Program-made: the position numbers and the translations under genes
The notes under the pieces: generated by a model
The model's input: only the letters and a program-made list of their open reading frames with translations
Told to the model about the DNA's origin: nothing
Databases searched by the model: none
Shown here: positions 8,402 through 17,741 of the stretch, piece by piece
How positions within the stretch are numbered: the first letter of the stretch is position 1
Layout of the letters: every line of letters begins with the position of its first letter
Assembly (NCBI RefSeq): GCF_018614415.1
Contig: NZ_JAGGOO010000006.1
Location: 62,001 to 126,000, forward strand
Direction of reading: 5' to 3'
Origin: Streptomyces sp. ISL-12
Lineage (GTDB): Bacteria; Actinomycetota; Actinomycetes; Streptomycetales; Streptomycetaceae
DNA: 64,000 bases

Positions 8402-9490
8402 TCAGCCGCTCCCGACGAAGACCACCAGCAGCAGCCAGGCCACCGGCGCCGTGGGCAGCAGCGAGTCCAGGCGGTCCATGATGCCGCCGTGGCCCGGCAG
8501 CAGGGTGCCCATGTCCTTGATGCCGAGGTCGCGCTTGATCATCGACTCGCCGAGGTCACCCAGCGTGGCGCTGACCGCGACGGCCAGGCCCAGGAGCAGG
8601 CCCTGCCACCAGGCACCGTCGTCGATCAGTAACTGCACGCACAGCGCGCCCGCGGCCATCGCGAAGGCCACCGCTCCGGCCAGGCCCTCGCGGGTCTTGC
8701 CGGGGCTGATGCGCGGCGCGAGCTTCCGCTTGCCGAAGCGCCAGCCGACCGCGTAGGCGCCGGTGTCGCTGACGACCGTCAGTATCAGGAAGGTGAGCAC
8801 CCGCCATGCACCGTCGTCCGCCGTCAGCATCATGGCGACGAACGTGGCCAGGAACGGCACGTAGAACGCCGCGAAGACACCCGCCGTGACGTCCCGCAGG
8901 TAGTCCTGCGGTGGCCGCGCCATCCGCCAGACGAGGACGGCGAGCGCCGTCAGCGCCATGGCGACCCACGCGCCGTCGGCGCCCCACACATAGCCGGCGA
9001 TCACCATCGCCGCACCGCCGACCGCCAGCGGGACGAGCGGCGCGTGGATGCCCTTGCGCTCGTCCAGCCGCTGGGTCAGCTCCCACAGCCCGACCACGAC
9101 GGCGACGACGATCACGCCCACGAACACGGCCTTGACGAAGAACAGCGACGCGACGATCACCACGCCGAGCCCGAGAGCCACCCCTATCGCCGCACCCAGG
9201 TCGCGCCCCGCGCTCTTCTTCTGCGGCGGGGGCGCCGGTTGCGGTGCGGCGTCCTGCATGGACTGGGGTTCCTGTCGGATCGGGGGTCCACCCGGCCGCG
9301 CGGCCCCCCGGTCGTCATCCTGGTCTCCGCCGAAGTCGGGTACGTCGGGCACGATGGGCATGGGGCGAGTCTGCTGCGCGTACTGCGCATCGTAGGCGGG
9401 ACCCGCCGGGGCAGCCCCCTGGACAGGTCCCCGCTCGGACGGCCCCCAGTACCCGGCTTGTGGCGGCGCCCCCCAGGAAGAGTCGTTCAT
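8402..9490 (-). CDS. cdsA: Phosphatidate cytidylyltransferase
   Basis: The 362-aa integral membrane enzyme makes CDP-diacylglycerol from phosphatidate and CTP, the branch point for phosphatidylglycerol, cardiolipin and phosphatidylinositol. The family signature is complete near the C-terminus: SMIKRDLGIKDMGTLLPGHG followed by GIMDR. SDTGAYAVGWRFGKRKLAPR precedes it. About 95 residues at the N-terminus are a Pro/Gln/Gly-rich, probably disordered cytoplasmic tail, typical for actinobacterial CdsA and absent from E. coli. Its ATG shares one base with the frr stop (TGATG), so the two genes are probably translationally coupled. Confidence 0.95.
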   Translation of the reverse strand: MNDSSWGAPPQAGYWGPSERGPVQGAAPAGPAYDAQYAQQTRPMPIVPDVPDFGGDQDDDRGAARPGGPPIRQEPQSMQDAAPQPAPPPQKKSAGRDLGAAIGVALGLGVVIVASLFFVKAVFVGVIVVAVVVGLWELTQRLDERKGIHAPLVPLAVGGAAMVIAGYVWGADGAWVAMALTALAVLVWRMARPPQDYLRDVTAGVFAAFYVPFLATFVAMMLTADDGAWRVLTFLILTVVSDTGAYAVGWRFGKRKLAPRISPGKTREGLAGAVAFAMAAGALCVQLLIDDGAWWQGLLLGLAVAVSATLGDLGESMIKRDLGIKDMGTLLPGHGGIMDRLDSLLPTAPVAWLLLVVFVGSG

Positions 9491-10047
9491 CAGACCTCGA
9501 GCAGCTCCGCTTCCTTGTGCTTGAGGAGCTCGTCCACCTGGGCGACGTACTTCGCGGTGGTGTCGTCGAGTTCCTTCTCCGCGCGGCGGCCCTCGTCCTC
9601 GCCGACCTCGCCGTCCTTGACCAGCTTGTCGATGGCGTCCTTGGCCTTGCGGCGCACGGAGCGGATGGAGACCTTGGCGTCCTCGCCCTTGCCCCGGGCC
9701 ACCTTGATGTACTCGCGGCGGCGCTCCTCGGTCAGCTCCGGGAACACCACGCGGATGATGTTGCCGTCGTTGCTCGGGTTGACGCCGAGGTCGGAGTCGC
9801 GGATCGCCTGCTCGATGTTGCGCAGGGCGGTCTTGTCGAACGGCGTCACCACGGCCATCCGCGGCTCGGGCACGGAGAACGAGGCCAGCTGATTGATCGG
9901 CGTCGGCGCGCCGTAGTAGTCGGCCACGATCTTGTTGAACATCGCCGGGTGCGCACGGCCGGTGCGGATCGCGGCGAAGTCCTCCTTGGCGACCACGACG
10001 GCCTTCTCCATCTTCTCCTCGGCTTCGAGGAGGCTCTCTTCGATCAC
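9490..10047 (-). CDS. frr: Ribosome recycling factor
   Basis: The 185-aa protein splits post-termination ribosomes together with EF-G. The sequence [20 protein letters not shown] through [16 protein letters not shown] and [20 protein letters not shown] is classical RRF. I chose the second of two adjacent GTG codons (10047), preceded by GGAG about 10 nt upstream, because it gives the 185-residue family length. Annotation from the distant ATG at 10161 would add a non-conserved 38-residue leader. It is followed directly by cdsA and preceded by pyrH, the conserved tsf-pyrH-frr order. Confidence 0.96.
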   Translation of the reverse strand: MIEESLLEAEEKMEKAVVVAKEDFAAIRTGRAHPAMFNKIVADYYGAPTPINQLASFSVPEPRMAVVTPFDKTALRNIEQAIRDSDLGVNPSNDGNIIRVVFPELTEERRREYIKVARGKGEDAKVSIRSVRRKAKDAIDKLVKDGEVGEDEGRRAEKELDDTTAKYVAQVDELLKHKEAELLEV

Positions 10048-10176
10048 CACTTGCTCCTGCGTGTCTTGAGTAGGCCCGGCCGCTGCTCCCCTCGAGGGGC
10101 GGCGGCCGGCTGCGTCGCGTCTTCTTCCTGCACGGTTCCCGACCGGCAGGACATTGTCCATCCCCCGGCCAGGGGG

Positions 10177-10953
<777 letters not shown>

Positions 10954-10974
10954 TTACGTGGGTCACACATACGA

Positions 10975-11025
10975 AGGAGGCCATTGCCGGGGGGTGGGTT
11001 CATCCCTGCGCGGCAATGGCCTCCT
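10975..11025 (-). terminator. Strong terminator between tsf and pyrH
   Basis: A perfect 15-bp stem (10975-10989 with 11011-11025) around a 21-nt loop lies 89 bp after the tsf stop. It should end most rpsB-tsf transcription before pyrH. Confidence 0.85.
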
Positions 11026-11113
11026 CGTCAGATCTGCTGTCGTCCGCGACGCGCGGGTGCGCGGACGACTGCTGCCGACCCTACCGGGGCCGGGCGTCCG
11101 TCGCGGTGCGGAC

Positions 11114-11950
11114 TCAGATGCCGACCTTGATGCGCGAGAAGCGCTTCAGGGTGACACCGGCCTCGTCCAGGACCTTCTGGACCGACTTCTTGTTGTCCAG
11201 CGCGTACGGCTGGCCGAGCAGCGTGGCGTCCTTGAAGAAGCCGTTGAGGCGACCCTCGACGATCTTCGGCAGGGCGGCCTCGGGCTTGCCCTCGGCGCGG
11301 GTGGTCTCCTCGGCGATGCGGCGCTCGGACTCGACGACCTCGGCCGGCACGTCCTCCTTGGAGAGGTACTTCGGCGCGAACGCGGCGATGTGCTGGGCGA
11401 CGCCCTTGGCGATCTCGGCGTTCGGCTTGTCCAGCTCGACCAGGACACCGATCTGCGGGGGCAGGTCGGGCATGGTGCGGTGCATGTAGGCGGTGACGTA
11501 GCCGTCGGTGAACTGCGCGAAGCGGTCCAGGACGATCTTCTCGCCGAGGTTGGCGTTGGCCTCGTCGACGTACGCCTGCACGGTCTTGCCGGCCTCGATC
11601 TCGGAGGCGAGCAGGGCCTCCAGGTCGGCCGGGGAGGTCTTGGCGACGTGCTCGGCGATCGCGGTGGCGACGGCCTGGAACTTGTCACCCTTGGCGACGA
11701 AGTCCGTCTCGCACTTCAGCTCGACGAGGACGCCGGAGGAGTTGTCGTCGGCGATGATCGAGACCACGGCGCCGTTCTCGGCGGAGCGGCCCTCGCGCTT
11801 GGCGACGCCCTTCTGGCCCTTGATACGGAGCGCCTCGACGGCCTTCTCGACGCTGCCCTCGGCCTCGTCCAGCGCCTTCTTGCAGTCCATCATGCCGGCG
11901 CCCGTGAGCTCACGGAGCTTCTTGACGTCGGCGGCGGTGTAGTTCGCCAT
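11114..11950 (-). CDS. tsf: Elongation factor Ts
   Basis: The 278-aa nucleotide-exchange factor recycles EF-Tu-GDP. It starts [20 protein letters not shown] then [13 protein letters not shown], the N-terminal UBA-like domain with the conserved [12 protein letters not shown] signature. [15 protein letters not shown] is the second family signature. Length is normal for actinobacteria. It is downstream of rpsB in the universal rpsB-tsf operon, with an attenuator-like hairpin in the 96-bp gap between them. Confidence 0.97.
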   Translation of the reverse strand: MANYTAADVKKLRELTGAGMMDCKKALDEAEGSVEKAVEALRIKGQKGVAKREGRSAENGAVVSIIADDNSSGVLVELKCETDFVAKGDKFQAVATAIAEHVAKTSPADLEALLASEIEAGKTVQAYVDEANANLGEKIVLDRFAQFTDGYVTAYMHRTMPDLPPQIGVLVELDKPNAEIAKGVAQHIAAFAPKYLSKEDVPAEVVESERRIAEETTRAEGKPEAALPKIVEGRLNGFFKDATLLGQPYALDNKKSVQKVLDEAGVTLKRFSRIKVGI

Positions 11951-11993
11951 GATTCAGGAATCTCTCTCGAAGTCTGAAGATCTACGGGCCGAA

Positions 11994-12022
11994 ACGGCGG
12001 GGGCTTCGTGGGCCCCCGCCGT
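11994..12022 (-). terminator. Attenuator-like hairpin between rpsB and tsf
   Basis: An 11-bp perfect stem (11994-12004 with 12012-12022, 7-nt loop) lies just after rpsB and before tsf. Because tsf depends on rpsB transcription, this is more likely a partial terminator that lowers tsf relative to rpsB. Confidence 0.7.
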
Positions 12023-12046
12023 CCAGAACCCGAAGGGTGTGAGGGG

Positions 12047-12955
12047 TCAGGCCTGCTCGGCGTCCGCGGCGGGGGCCTCGGCGGCCGGAGCCTCGGCGGC
12101 GGGGGCCTCGGCAGCCGGGGCCTCCTCGGCGGCGGGGGCCTCGGCGGGCTTCTCGGCCTCGGCCGGGGCCTCGTCCGCCTTCTTCTCGCCCTCGAGCAGG
12201 TCGCGCTCCCACTCGGCCAGCGGCTCGCCCGCGGCCTTCTCGCCCTTGCCCTCGGTGGCGACACCGGAGCGGGCGATGAGGCCCTCGGCGACCGCGTCGG
12301 CGATCACACGGGTGAGCAGCGTGACGGAGCGGATCGCGTCGTCGTTGCCGGGGATCTTGTAGTCGACCTCGTCGGGGTCGCAGTTGGTGTCGAGGATCGC
12401 GACGACCGGAATGTTGAGCTTCCGGGCCTCACCGACCGCGATGTGCTCCTTCTTGGTGTCCACGATCCAGACGGCGCTGGGAACCTTGGACATCTCACGG
12501 ATACCGCCGAGGGTCTTCTCCAGCTTGGCCTTCTCGCGCGAGAGCACGAGAAGCTCCTTCTTGGTCAGACCGGACGCGGCGACGTCCTCGAAGTCGATCT
12601 GCTCGAGCTCCTTGAGGCGCTGCAGACGCTTGTAGACGGTCGAGAAGTTGGTGAGCATGCCGCCCAGCCAGCGCTGGTTGACGTAGGGCATGCCGACGCG
12701 GGTGGCCTGCTCGGCGATGGCCTCCTGCGCCTGCTTCTTCGTGCCGACGAACATGACCGTGCCGCCGTGGGCGACGGTCTCCTTGACGAACTCGTAGGCG
12801 CGGTCGATGTACGACAGCGACTGGAGCAGGTCGATGATGTAGATGCCGTTGCGCTCGGTGAAGATGAAGCGCTTCATCTTCGGGTTCCAGCGACGGGTCT
12901 GGTGACCGAAGTGGACGCCGCTTTCCAGCAGCTCCCGCATCGTGACGACGGCCAT
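12047..12955 (-). CDS. rpsB: 30S ribosomal protein S2
   Basis: The 302-aa protein begins [20 protein letters not shown], the S2 N-terminal signature, and includes [54 protein letters not shown] and PGNDDAIRS. The ATG at 12955 follows GAGGAG; an in-frame ATG at 13060 would add an unrelated leader. About 65 C-terminal residues are an Ala/Glu/Pro-rich tail with PAAEA units beyond the conserved core. It heads the rpsB-tsf operon and diverges from the M23 peptidase gene, with promoters expected in 12,956-13,228. Confidence 0.97.
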   Translation of the reverse strand: MAVVTMRELLESGVHFGHQTRRWNPKMKRFIFTERNGIYIIDLLQSLSYIDRAYEFVKETVAHGGTVMFVGTKKQAQEAIAEQATRVGMPYVNQRWLGGMLTNFSTVYKRLQRLKELEQIDFEDVAASGLTKKELLVLSREKAKLEKTLGGIREMSKVPSAVWIVDTKKEHIAVGEARKLNIPVVAILDTNCDPDEVDYKIPGNDDAIRSVTLLTRVIADAVAEGLIARSGVATEGKGEKAAGEPLAEWERDLLEGEKKADEAPAEAEKPAEAPAAEEAPAAEAPAAEAPAAEAPAADAEQA

Positions 12956-13228
12956 GGCCGTATCTCCTCGAATTTCTCGGTTGTGCCGCGGGTGCCGGAC
13001 GGCTCCCGCGCCTGACGCCCGATACGCGCCGTGCCACAGAGGACCGAGGGGCGCTGACACGAGGCCTGGTGCTGTCTCGTGCCGGGGCGTGCGAAGTCGA
13101 CCCGGTCACCCGGGTCGCCACCAGAAGTGTACGGGACCCGGGGAGCACCGGGTGACGCCGCTGTCCACAACCGGCGAGTAGTCCACAGCTCCGGGCGGGG
13201 GACGGGCCTTTCGGGGGACGGTTCCGGC

Positions 13229-13816
13229 ATGCGAGTGAGGCGATGGACGCGTGGGTGGGTGTGGTCGCTGACGGTGCCGGCCCTGTTCCTTGCGGGGCTG
13301 CCTGCGGGAGGGGCCGTGCCGGGGTCCGCGGTGCCGAGCGCGGTGTCCGACCCGGCGGTTCCGGCCGTCGCCCGGAACTGGCCGACCGGCGGGCGCGCCG
13401 CCGTCCTGCGGGGCTGGTCACCTCCGGCGACGCCGTACGGGCCGGGCCACCGCGGGGTGGACCTGGCGGCCGCGCCCGGGGCGGCGGTACGGGCGGTGGC
13501 GGCGGGCCGGGTGACGTTCACCGGCCGGGTGGCGGGCCGGGGCGTGGTCTCGGTCGAACTGGCGGAGACCGGTGAGCCGCCGCTGCGCACGACGTACGAG
13601 CCGGTACGGGCCTCGGTGGAGAAGGGCGACGTGGTGACGGCCGGCGACCCGGTCGGCAGGGTGGAGGCGCCGGGCGCCCACTGTCCGGCCGGCTGCCTGC
13701 ACTGGGGCCTGCGCGCCGGTGACACCTACCTGAACCCGCTGTCCCTGCTGCCGCCGTGGCTGCTCGACGGCGGTCCGTCCCGGCTGCTGCCGGTGCTGGG
13801 CGTACCGCCACCGTGA
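13229..13816 (+). CDS. Secreted M23-family metallopeptidase
   Basis: The 195-aa protein starts at ATG 13229. The n-region is basic (MRVRRWTRGW), followed by a hydrophobic signal core and an AxA-like region near residue 35. The mature part is one LytM/M23 domain: GPGHRGVDLAAAPGAAVRAV carries the first His and Asp zinc ligands, and LHWGLRAGDTYLNP carries the HxG-type third ligand region. M23 enzymes cut peptidoglycan crosslinks or bridges, so it probably acts on the cell wall. A similar peptidase gene neighbours rpsB in Mycobacterium, so the pairing is old. The frame is open upstream to 13079, but without signal-peptide logic. Confidence 0.88.
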   Translation: MRVRRWTRGWVWSLTVPALFLAGLPAGGAVPGSAVPSAVSDPAVPAVARNWPTGGRAAVLRGWSPPATPYGPGHRGVDLAAAPGAAVRAVAAGRVTFTGRVAGRGVVSVELAETGEPPLRTTYEPVRASVEKGDVVTAGDPVGRVEAPGAHCPAGCLHWGLRAGDTYLNPLSLLPPWLLDGGPSRLLPVLGVPPP

Positions 13817-13862
13817 CCGGTGCCGGTCCGGGGAGCCGCGGGATCGCCGGGTCGCGGAGTCG

Positions 13863-14201
13863 TCAGGGGCCGGTGCGACGGGCCTCGCGTTCGGCGGCGG
13901 CGTGCCACCAGCCGGGCGGGGACGGCCCCACGGCCCCGGAAGAGGGCTGATCGGGATGGAGCCCGAGGCGCCGCAGGGCGTCGGCACGCACCTGTACGCC
14001 GAACCAGCCGCGCCAGCGGCCGTCCGGGCCGGGACCGCAGGCCAGGTCCCAGCGGATCTCGTCCGGACCGAAAGGCGACCAGTCGATCCCGCGCTCACGC
14101 AGTCAGGCGCGCACGGCCGCCCTCGGTGAGCGGCAGCCCGGCACGTTCTCGTAGGCCGCCACGGTGATCCATTCGCTGCCGGGTGTGTCCATGGCGTCCA
14201 T
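13863..14201 (-). pseudogene. Small hypothetical gene interrupted by an in-frame TGA
   Basis: Reading the minus strand from ATG 14201 gives MDAMDTPGSEWITVAAYENV then PGCRSPRAAVRA, a TGA at 14103-14105, then in the same frame LRERGIDWSPFGPDEIRWDL through ADALRRLGLHPD to a TGA at 13863-13865. Codon use is the same high third-position GC on both sides of the stop. This suggests one gene of about 112 codons with a single nonsense change; TGG to TGA would restore Trp. The second half (GPDGRWRGWFGVQVRADALR) reads as a real protein. I do not recognise a family. Alternatives are a sequencing error, or re-start downstream of the stop. Confidence 0.55.
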
Positions 14202-14431
14202 GGTGGCGGAGGGCGGCGCGGCTGTCATCGGCGTTCACCGGAGGGCGGGGCGCGGAGACAGACGGGCGGTGGGACCCGTTCACGTCTCGGGGTCGACCCG
14301 GTTCCCCGGCTCAGCCTTGGGGCTGGTGCCGTTCCGGCCCTGTGGCCCGCATCGTTCATGCCCTGCGACCGGCCCCGTCCGGGCCCAGGCAGTCGTGACG
14401 TCGGCCGGCACAGCCGCCGACCGCCTGCGGT

Positions 14432-14583
14432 TGACCGGCCAGAACTGCGCTGACCGGCCAGGATTGGGCTGACCAGCCAGGGCTACTGGGCTGATCGCCC
14501 GGGACAGGACAGCTCCCGCCGGTCCCGGCCGGGCAGGTCGGCCCGCCGGGTCAGCCCGGCAGGCAGGCCCGCCGGGTCAGCCC
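14432..14583. repeat. Degenerate direct repeats downstream of the TetR gene
   Basis: About three copies of a 19-22 bp unit starting tgacc(g/a)gccag lie at 14432-14491. An exact 17-bp repeat (gcccgccgggtcagccc) is present at 14541-14557 and 14567-14583. The second copy overlaps the TetR stop codon. Apart from these repeats and the broken gene, the 760-bp stretch 13,817-14,576 holds no supported gene. Confidence 0.7.
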
Positions 14584-15158
14584 CGTACACCCCGCAGCAC
14601 CATCGACACCGCCGCGTCCGTGATCACCGTCGGGTCCTCCGCCGCGCCCAGCTCGATCCGGCGCACGGCAGCGTCGACCACGCCCTGGAGCAGCATCGCC
14701 GCCAGCCGCGGCTCCGCGTGGCCCATGTCGCCGAGCGCCTCGACGATCATCGCGACCAGACCGCCGTGCGCAGCCCGGATCTTCTCCCGGGCCCCGGCGT
14801 CCAGTTCGCTGGCCGAGATCGCGACCACGGCCCGGTGCCGCCGGTCACCGACCAGCTCCAGTTGCTTGCGCACATACGCCTCGACCTTGGCCTCCGGCCG
14901 GTCGGCGGCGGCCATCGCGGCCTCCACCTCGGCCGCCCAGACCGGGAAGTCGACCGCGCACAGCTCCTCCACGACCGCGGCCCGCGACCGGAAGTACTCG
15001 TACACGGACGACCGCGCGAGACCCGTCCGCTCGGCGAGGGCGGGAAAGGTCAGCGCCTCCGTCCCGCCCTCGGACAGCAGGGAGCGTGCCGCGTCCAGCA
15101 GGGCGGCACGCTGCATCGACCGGTGCTCGGCCACAGAGGCCGCTCGAATCCTTGGCAC
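14577..15158 (-). CDS. TetR-family transcriptional regulator
   Basis: This protein of about 193 aa has a classical N-terminal TetR helix-turn-helix: RAALLDAARSLLSEGGTEAL then TFPALAERTGLARSSVYEYF. The C-terminal ligand domain is less conserved. The GTG at 15158 (VPRIRAASVAEHR) is used; a GTG three codons upstream (15167) is equally possible and neither has a convincing Shine-Dalgarno. It lies 94 bp downstream of whiG on the same strand and may be co-transcribed with it. The ligand and targets are unknown. Confidence 0.85.
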   Translation of the reverse strand: MPRIRAASVAEHRSMQRAALLDAARSLLSEGGTEALTFPALAERTGLARSSVYEYFRSRAAVVEELCAVDFPVWAAEVEAAMAAADRPEAKVEAYVRKQLELVGDRRHRAVVAISASELDAGAREKIRAAHGGLVAMIVEALGDMGHAEPRLAAMLLQGVVDAAVRRIELGAAEDPTVITDAAVSMVLRGVRG

Positions 15159-15252
15159 GTCGACCACTTTACGGACGCACCGCCCCGGACGGGAGACGCC
15201 GCCCCCGTCCAGCCGATCGGCGCCCCGCCCGACCTCGCCGCACAGGGCCAGG

Positions 15253-16095
15253 TCAGCGTCCGAATCCGGCCAGCTTCGCGCGCAGTTGCAGAACCGACTT
15301 GGTGTGGATCTGACTGACCCGGCTCTCGGTGACCCCCAGCACATTGCCGATCTCGGCGAGCGTGAGCCCTTCGTAGTAGTAGAGCGTGACGACGGTCTTC
15401 TCCCGCTCCGGGAGCGTGTTGATCGCCCGCGCCAGGAACCTTCGCAGCTCGCGGTCCTCGGCCACCTCCACCGGATTGTCGGCGGCGGTGTCCTCCAGCG
15501 TGTCCATGAGGCTGAGCCGGTCCCCGCCCTCGCCGCCGGCGTGCAGCAGTTCCTCCAGCGCCACCACGTTGGCCAGCGACAACTGACTGAAGACCGAGTG
15601 CAGTTCCTCTACCGCGATGCCCATCTCGTCGGCCACCTCCCCTTCGGAAGGGGTCCGCCGCAGCCGCGCCTCCAGCGTGGCGTACGCCCGCTCCACGCTC
15701 CGGGCCTTCTGCCGCACCGACCGCGGGATCCAGTCCAGCGCCCGCAGCTCGTCGATCATCGCGCCCCGGATCCGGGTGATCGCGTACGTCTCGAACTTGA
15801 TCTCCCGGTCGAGGTCGAACTTCTCGATCGCGTCGATCAGCCCGAACACCCCGGACGACACGAAGTCCGCCTGCTCGACGTTGGGCGGCAGACCCACGCT
15901 GACCCGGCCCGCCACGTACTTCACCAGGGGCGAGTAGTGCAGGATCAGCTGCTCCCGCAGCCGTTCGTCCCCCGTCGTCTTGTACGACCGCCACAGCTCG
16001 TCGAGCGTCGAGGGGGCGGGCGGCCGCACGCTGCCACCGTCGCGGGCGGCTGGGGGGACCGCCGCCCGTCCGGGCCCGGAGGTGTGCTGGGGCAT
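15253..16095 (-). CDS. whiG: RNA polymerase sigma factor WhiG (sporulation)
   Basis: The 280-aa group 3 sigma factor is of the motility/sporulation (sigma-28, FliA-like) type. Region 2 is [20 protein letters not shown] through [20 protein letters not shown] with [16 protein letters not shown]. Region 3 is [20 protein letters not shown] and region 4 ends [20 protein letters not shown]. In Streptomyces this architecture at this location, between dprA and rpsB, is WhiG, which commits aerial hyphae to sporulation and directs whiH and whiI. The N-terminal 30 residues are Pro/Ala-rich. No anti-sigma gene is adjacent. The 284-bp gap upstream should hold its promoter. Confidence 0.95.
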   Translation of the reverse strand: MPQHTSGPGRAAVPPAARDGGSVRPPAPSTLDELWRSYKTTGDERLREQLILHYSPLVKYVAGRVSVGLPPNVEQADFVSSGVFGLIDAIEKFDLDREIKFETYAITRIRGAMIDELRALDWIPRSVRQKARSVERAYATLEARLRRTPSEGEVADEMGIAVEELHSVFSQLSLANVVALEELLHAGGEGGDRLSLMDTLEDTAADNPVEVAEDRELRRFLARAINTLPEREKTVVTLYYYEGLTLAEIGNVLGVTESRVSQIHTKSVLQLRAKLAGFGR

Positions 16096-16379
16096 TCGTC
16101 GCCTTGTGCCGTTCTGCCGTGTTCTGGTGCCGTCTGTGGACTGTCGGTCCGCCGTCTGGAGGGTGCCTGTCTGCGTGAGGGTCTACGTGGGGGCCTTCGT
16201 GAGCGTAGCGTGACTGAGCCGTCGCGGTGCGCGAAGAGAGGGCTCCGGAGGGTACGCAGATACGTTCCGCTCGACGCCCTCCCGATGCACCGCGATCGCT
16301 CAGCGTGATCACTCGAATACCTCAACTGCGGGAATTCCCAAGGGCGTAGGGGTTCCCCCGGACGGCCGAACACGCTCGG

Positions 16380-17741
16380 TCAGCACGGGTCGCGACCGGC
16401 GCGGGCGGAGATCATCGCCTGGCGTGTCAACTTCCAGCCGTCGTCGTGTCGTTCGACGTAACCGAGTGCTCGAAGCTCGTACAGTCTCGCGATCGCGTCG
16501 TCCTGGGAGGTCTGGGCGCGGCGCGCGATCCCGGCCGGCGCCGCGGTTCCGCTCGCCGGGAGCGCCGCCAGGACCTGCCGGGCGCCGGGTTCGAGCAGGT
16601 CGGTCGGGAGCACCGGGCCGCGCCGCTCCGGGGCCAGCTCGCCCATGTCACCCACCAGCTCGACGATCTCGGCGGCGTCGGTGACGAGGACGGCGTCGCC
16701 GCGCAGCAGTTCGTGGACGCCGGCGGAGAGGGCGCTGGTGGCCGGTCCCGGGACCGCCATCGTGTGCCGGCCCAGGCGCCGGGCGGCCCGTGCCGTGACG
16801 AGGGAGCCGCTGCGGTGGGCGGCCTCGACGACGACCGTGCCGCGGGTCAGCGCGGCGATCACCCGGTTGCGCAGGATGAACCTGCTCGGCGTCGGATGCT
16901 CTCCGGGCGGCAGTTCCCCGGCCACGAGCCCCTGTTCCGCGATCCTTCTGATCAGCTCGGCGTGGCCGCGCGGGTAGGGCCGGTCGACCCCGCAGGCGAG
17001 GACGGCGACGGTGGCCCCGCCGGCCCCGAGGGCGCCCCGGTGGGCGGCGCCGTCCACGCCGTAGGCCCCGCCGGAGACCACCACCCAGCCGCGCTCGGCG
17101 AGGTCGGCGGCGAGTGTGGCCGCCATGTGCGCCCCGTACGCGGTGCAGGCGCGGGCGCCGACCAGGGCGACGGACTTCAGCGCCCACATCCGCAGGCTGG
17201 GCCGGCCGCGGACCCACAGGCCCAGCGGCCGGGCGTCCCCCAGGTCGTCGAGTTGCCCCGGCCATTCGGTCTGTCCCGGCGCGACAAACCGCACCCCCGC
17301 CGCCGCGGCGGTGGCCACGTCCCGGCACGGGTCGGCCCGTTCGGCCCGCGCCCGCAGCCCCGCCCAGCGCCGGTCGCTCACGCCCGGCAGCACGGGCCCG
17401 CCCCGCCGCAGCCGCCGGGCCACCTCCCGCACCCCGCACTCCCGCACCCACCGCCCGCCCGACTCGTCCCCGGGCTCGATGACCCGGGTGAGGAAGACCC
17501 GGTCCAGCAACGTCTCGTCCCACTCCTCACCCGCGCTCGTGCACGCGCTCACGGCCTCACCCGTCCTCATGGCCCCGCCGGCACTCATGGCCTCACCTGT
17601 CCGCACGGCCTCGCCTGCGTTCAGGGCCTCACCTGTCCGCACGGCCTCACCTGTCCGCACGGCCTGACCCGCACTCTTCGCCTCACCCGTCCGCACCGCC
17701 TCACCCGCACTCAATGCCTCGCCCGCGCCCATGTCGCTCAT
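16380..17741 (-). CDS. dprA: DNA-processing protein DprA with N-terminal repeat extension
   Basis: The 453-aa protein loads RecA on incoming single-stranded DNA in naturally transformable bacteria; its role in Streptomyces is unclear. The Rossmann core is present: VALVGARACTAYGAHMA, VVSGGAYGVDGAAHRGAL, ATVAVLACGVDRPYPRGHAE, FILRNRVIAALT. A C-terminal winged-helix region covers about 390-450. Before the core, residues 5-65 are ten or so hexapeptides of the type (R/S)(T/A)GEAV, absent from normal DprA. The ATG overlaps the comM stop (ATGA), which supports this start, but the true functional start could be after the repeats. Confidence 0.93.
   Translation of the reverse strand: MSDMGAGEALSAGEAVRTGEAKSAGQAVRTGEAVRTGEALNAGEAVRTGEAMSAGGAMRTGEAVSACTSAGEEWDETLLDRVFLTRVIEPGDESGGRWVRECGVREVARRLRRGGPVLPGVSDRRWAGLRARAERADPCRDVATAAAAGVRFVAPGQTEWPGQLDDLGDARPLGLWVRGRPSLRMWALKSVALVGARACTAYGAHMAATLAADLAERGWVVVSGGAYGVDGAAHRGALGAGGATVAVLACGVDRPYPRGHAELIRRIAEQGLVAGELPPGEHPTPSRFILRNRVIAALTRGTVVVEAAHRSGSLVTARAARRLGRHTMAVPGPATSALSAGVHELLRGDAVLVTDAAEIVELVGDMGELAPERRGPVLPTDLLEPGARQVLAALPASGTAAPAGIARRAQTSQDDAIARLYELRALGYVERHDDGWKLTRQAMISARAGRDPC
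17555..17735. repeat. 18-bp tandem repeats encoding the DprA N-terminus
   Basis: About ten 18-bp units (plus-strand types cctcacctgtccgcacgg and cctcacccgcactc...) encode RTGEAV/SAGEAL hexapeptides. Neighbouring units differ by a few bases. The repeat length keeps the frame, so copy-number change would not break DprA. Confidence 0.85.

Noticed and set aside
14095..14283. 62-codon minus ORF upstream of the broken gene
   Set aside because: Different frame from the gene with coding-like codon use; Arg/His-rich shadow.
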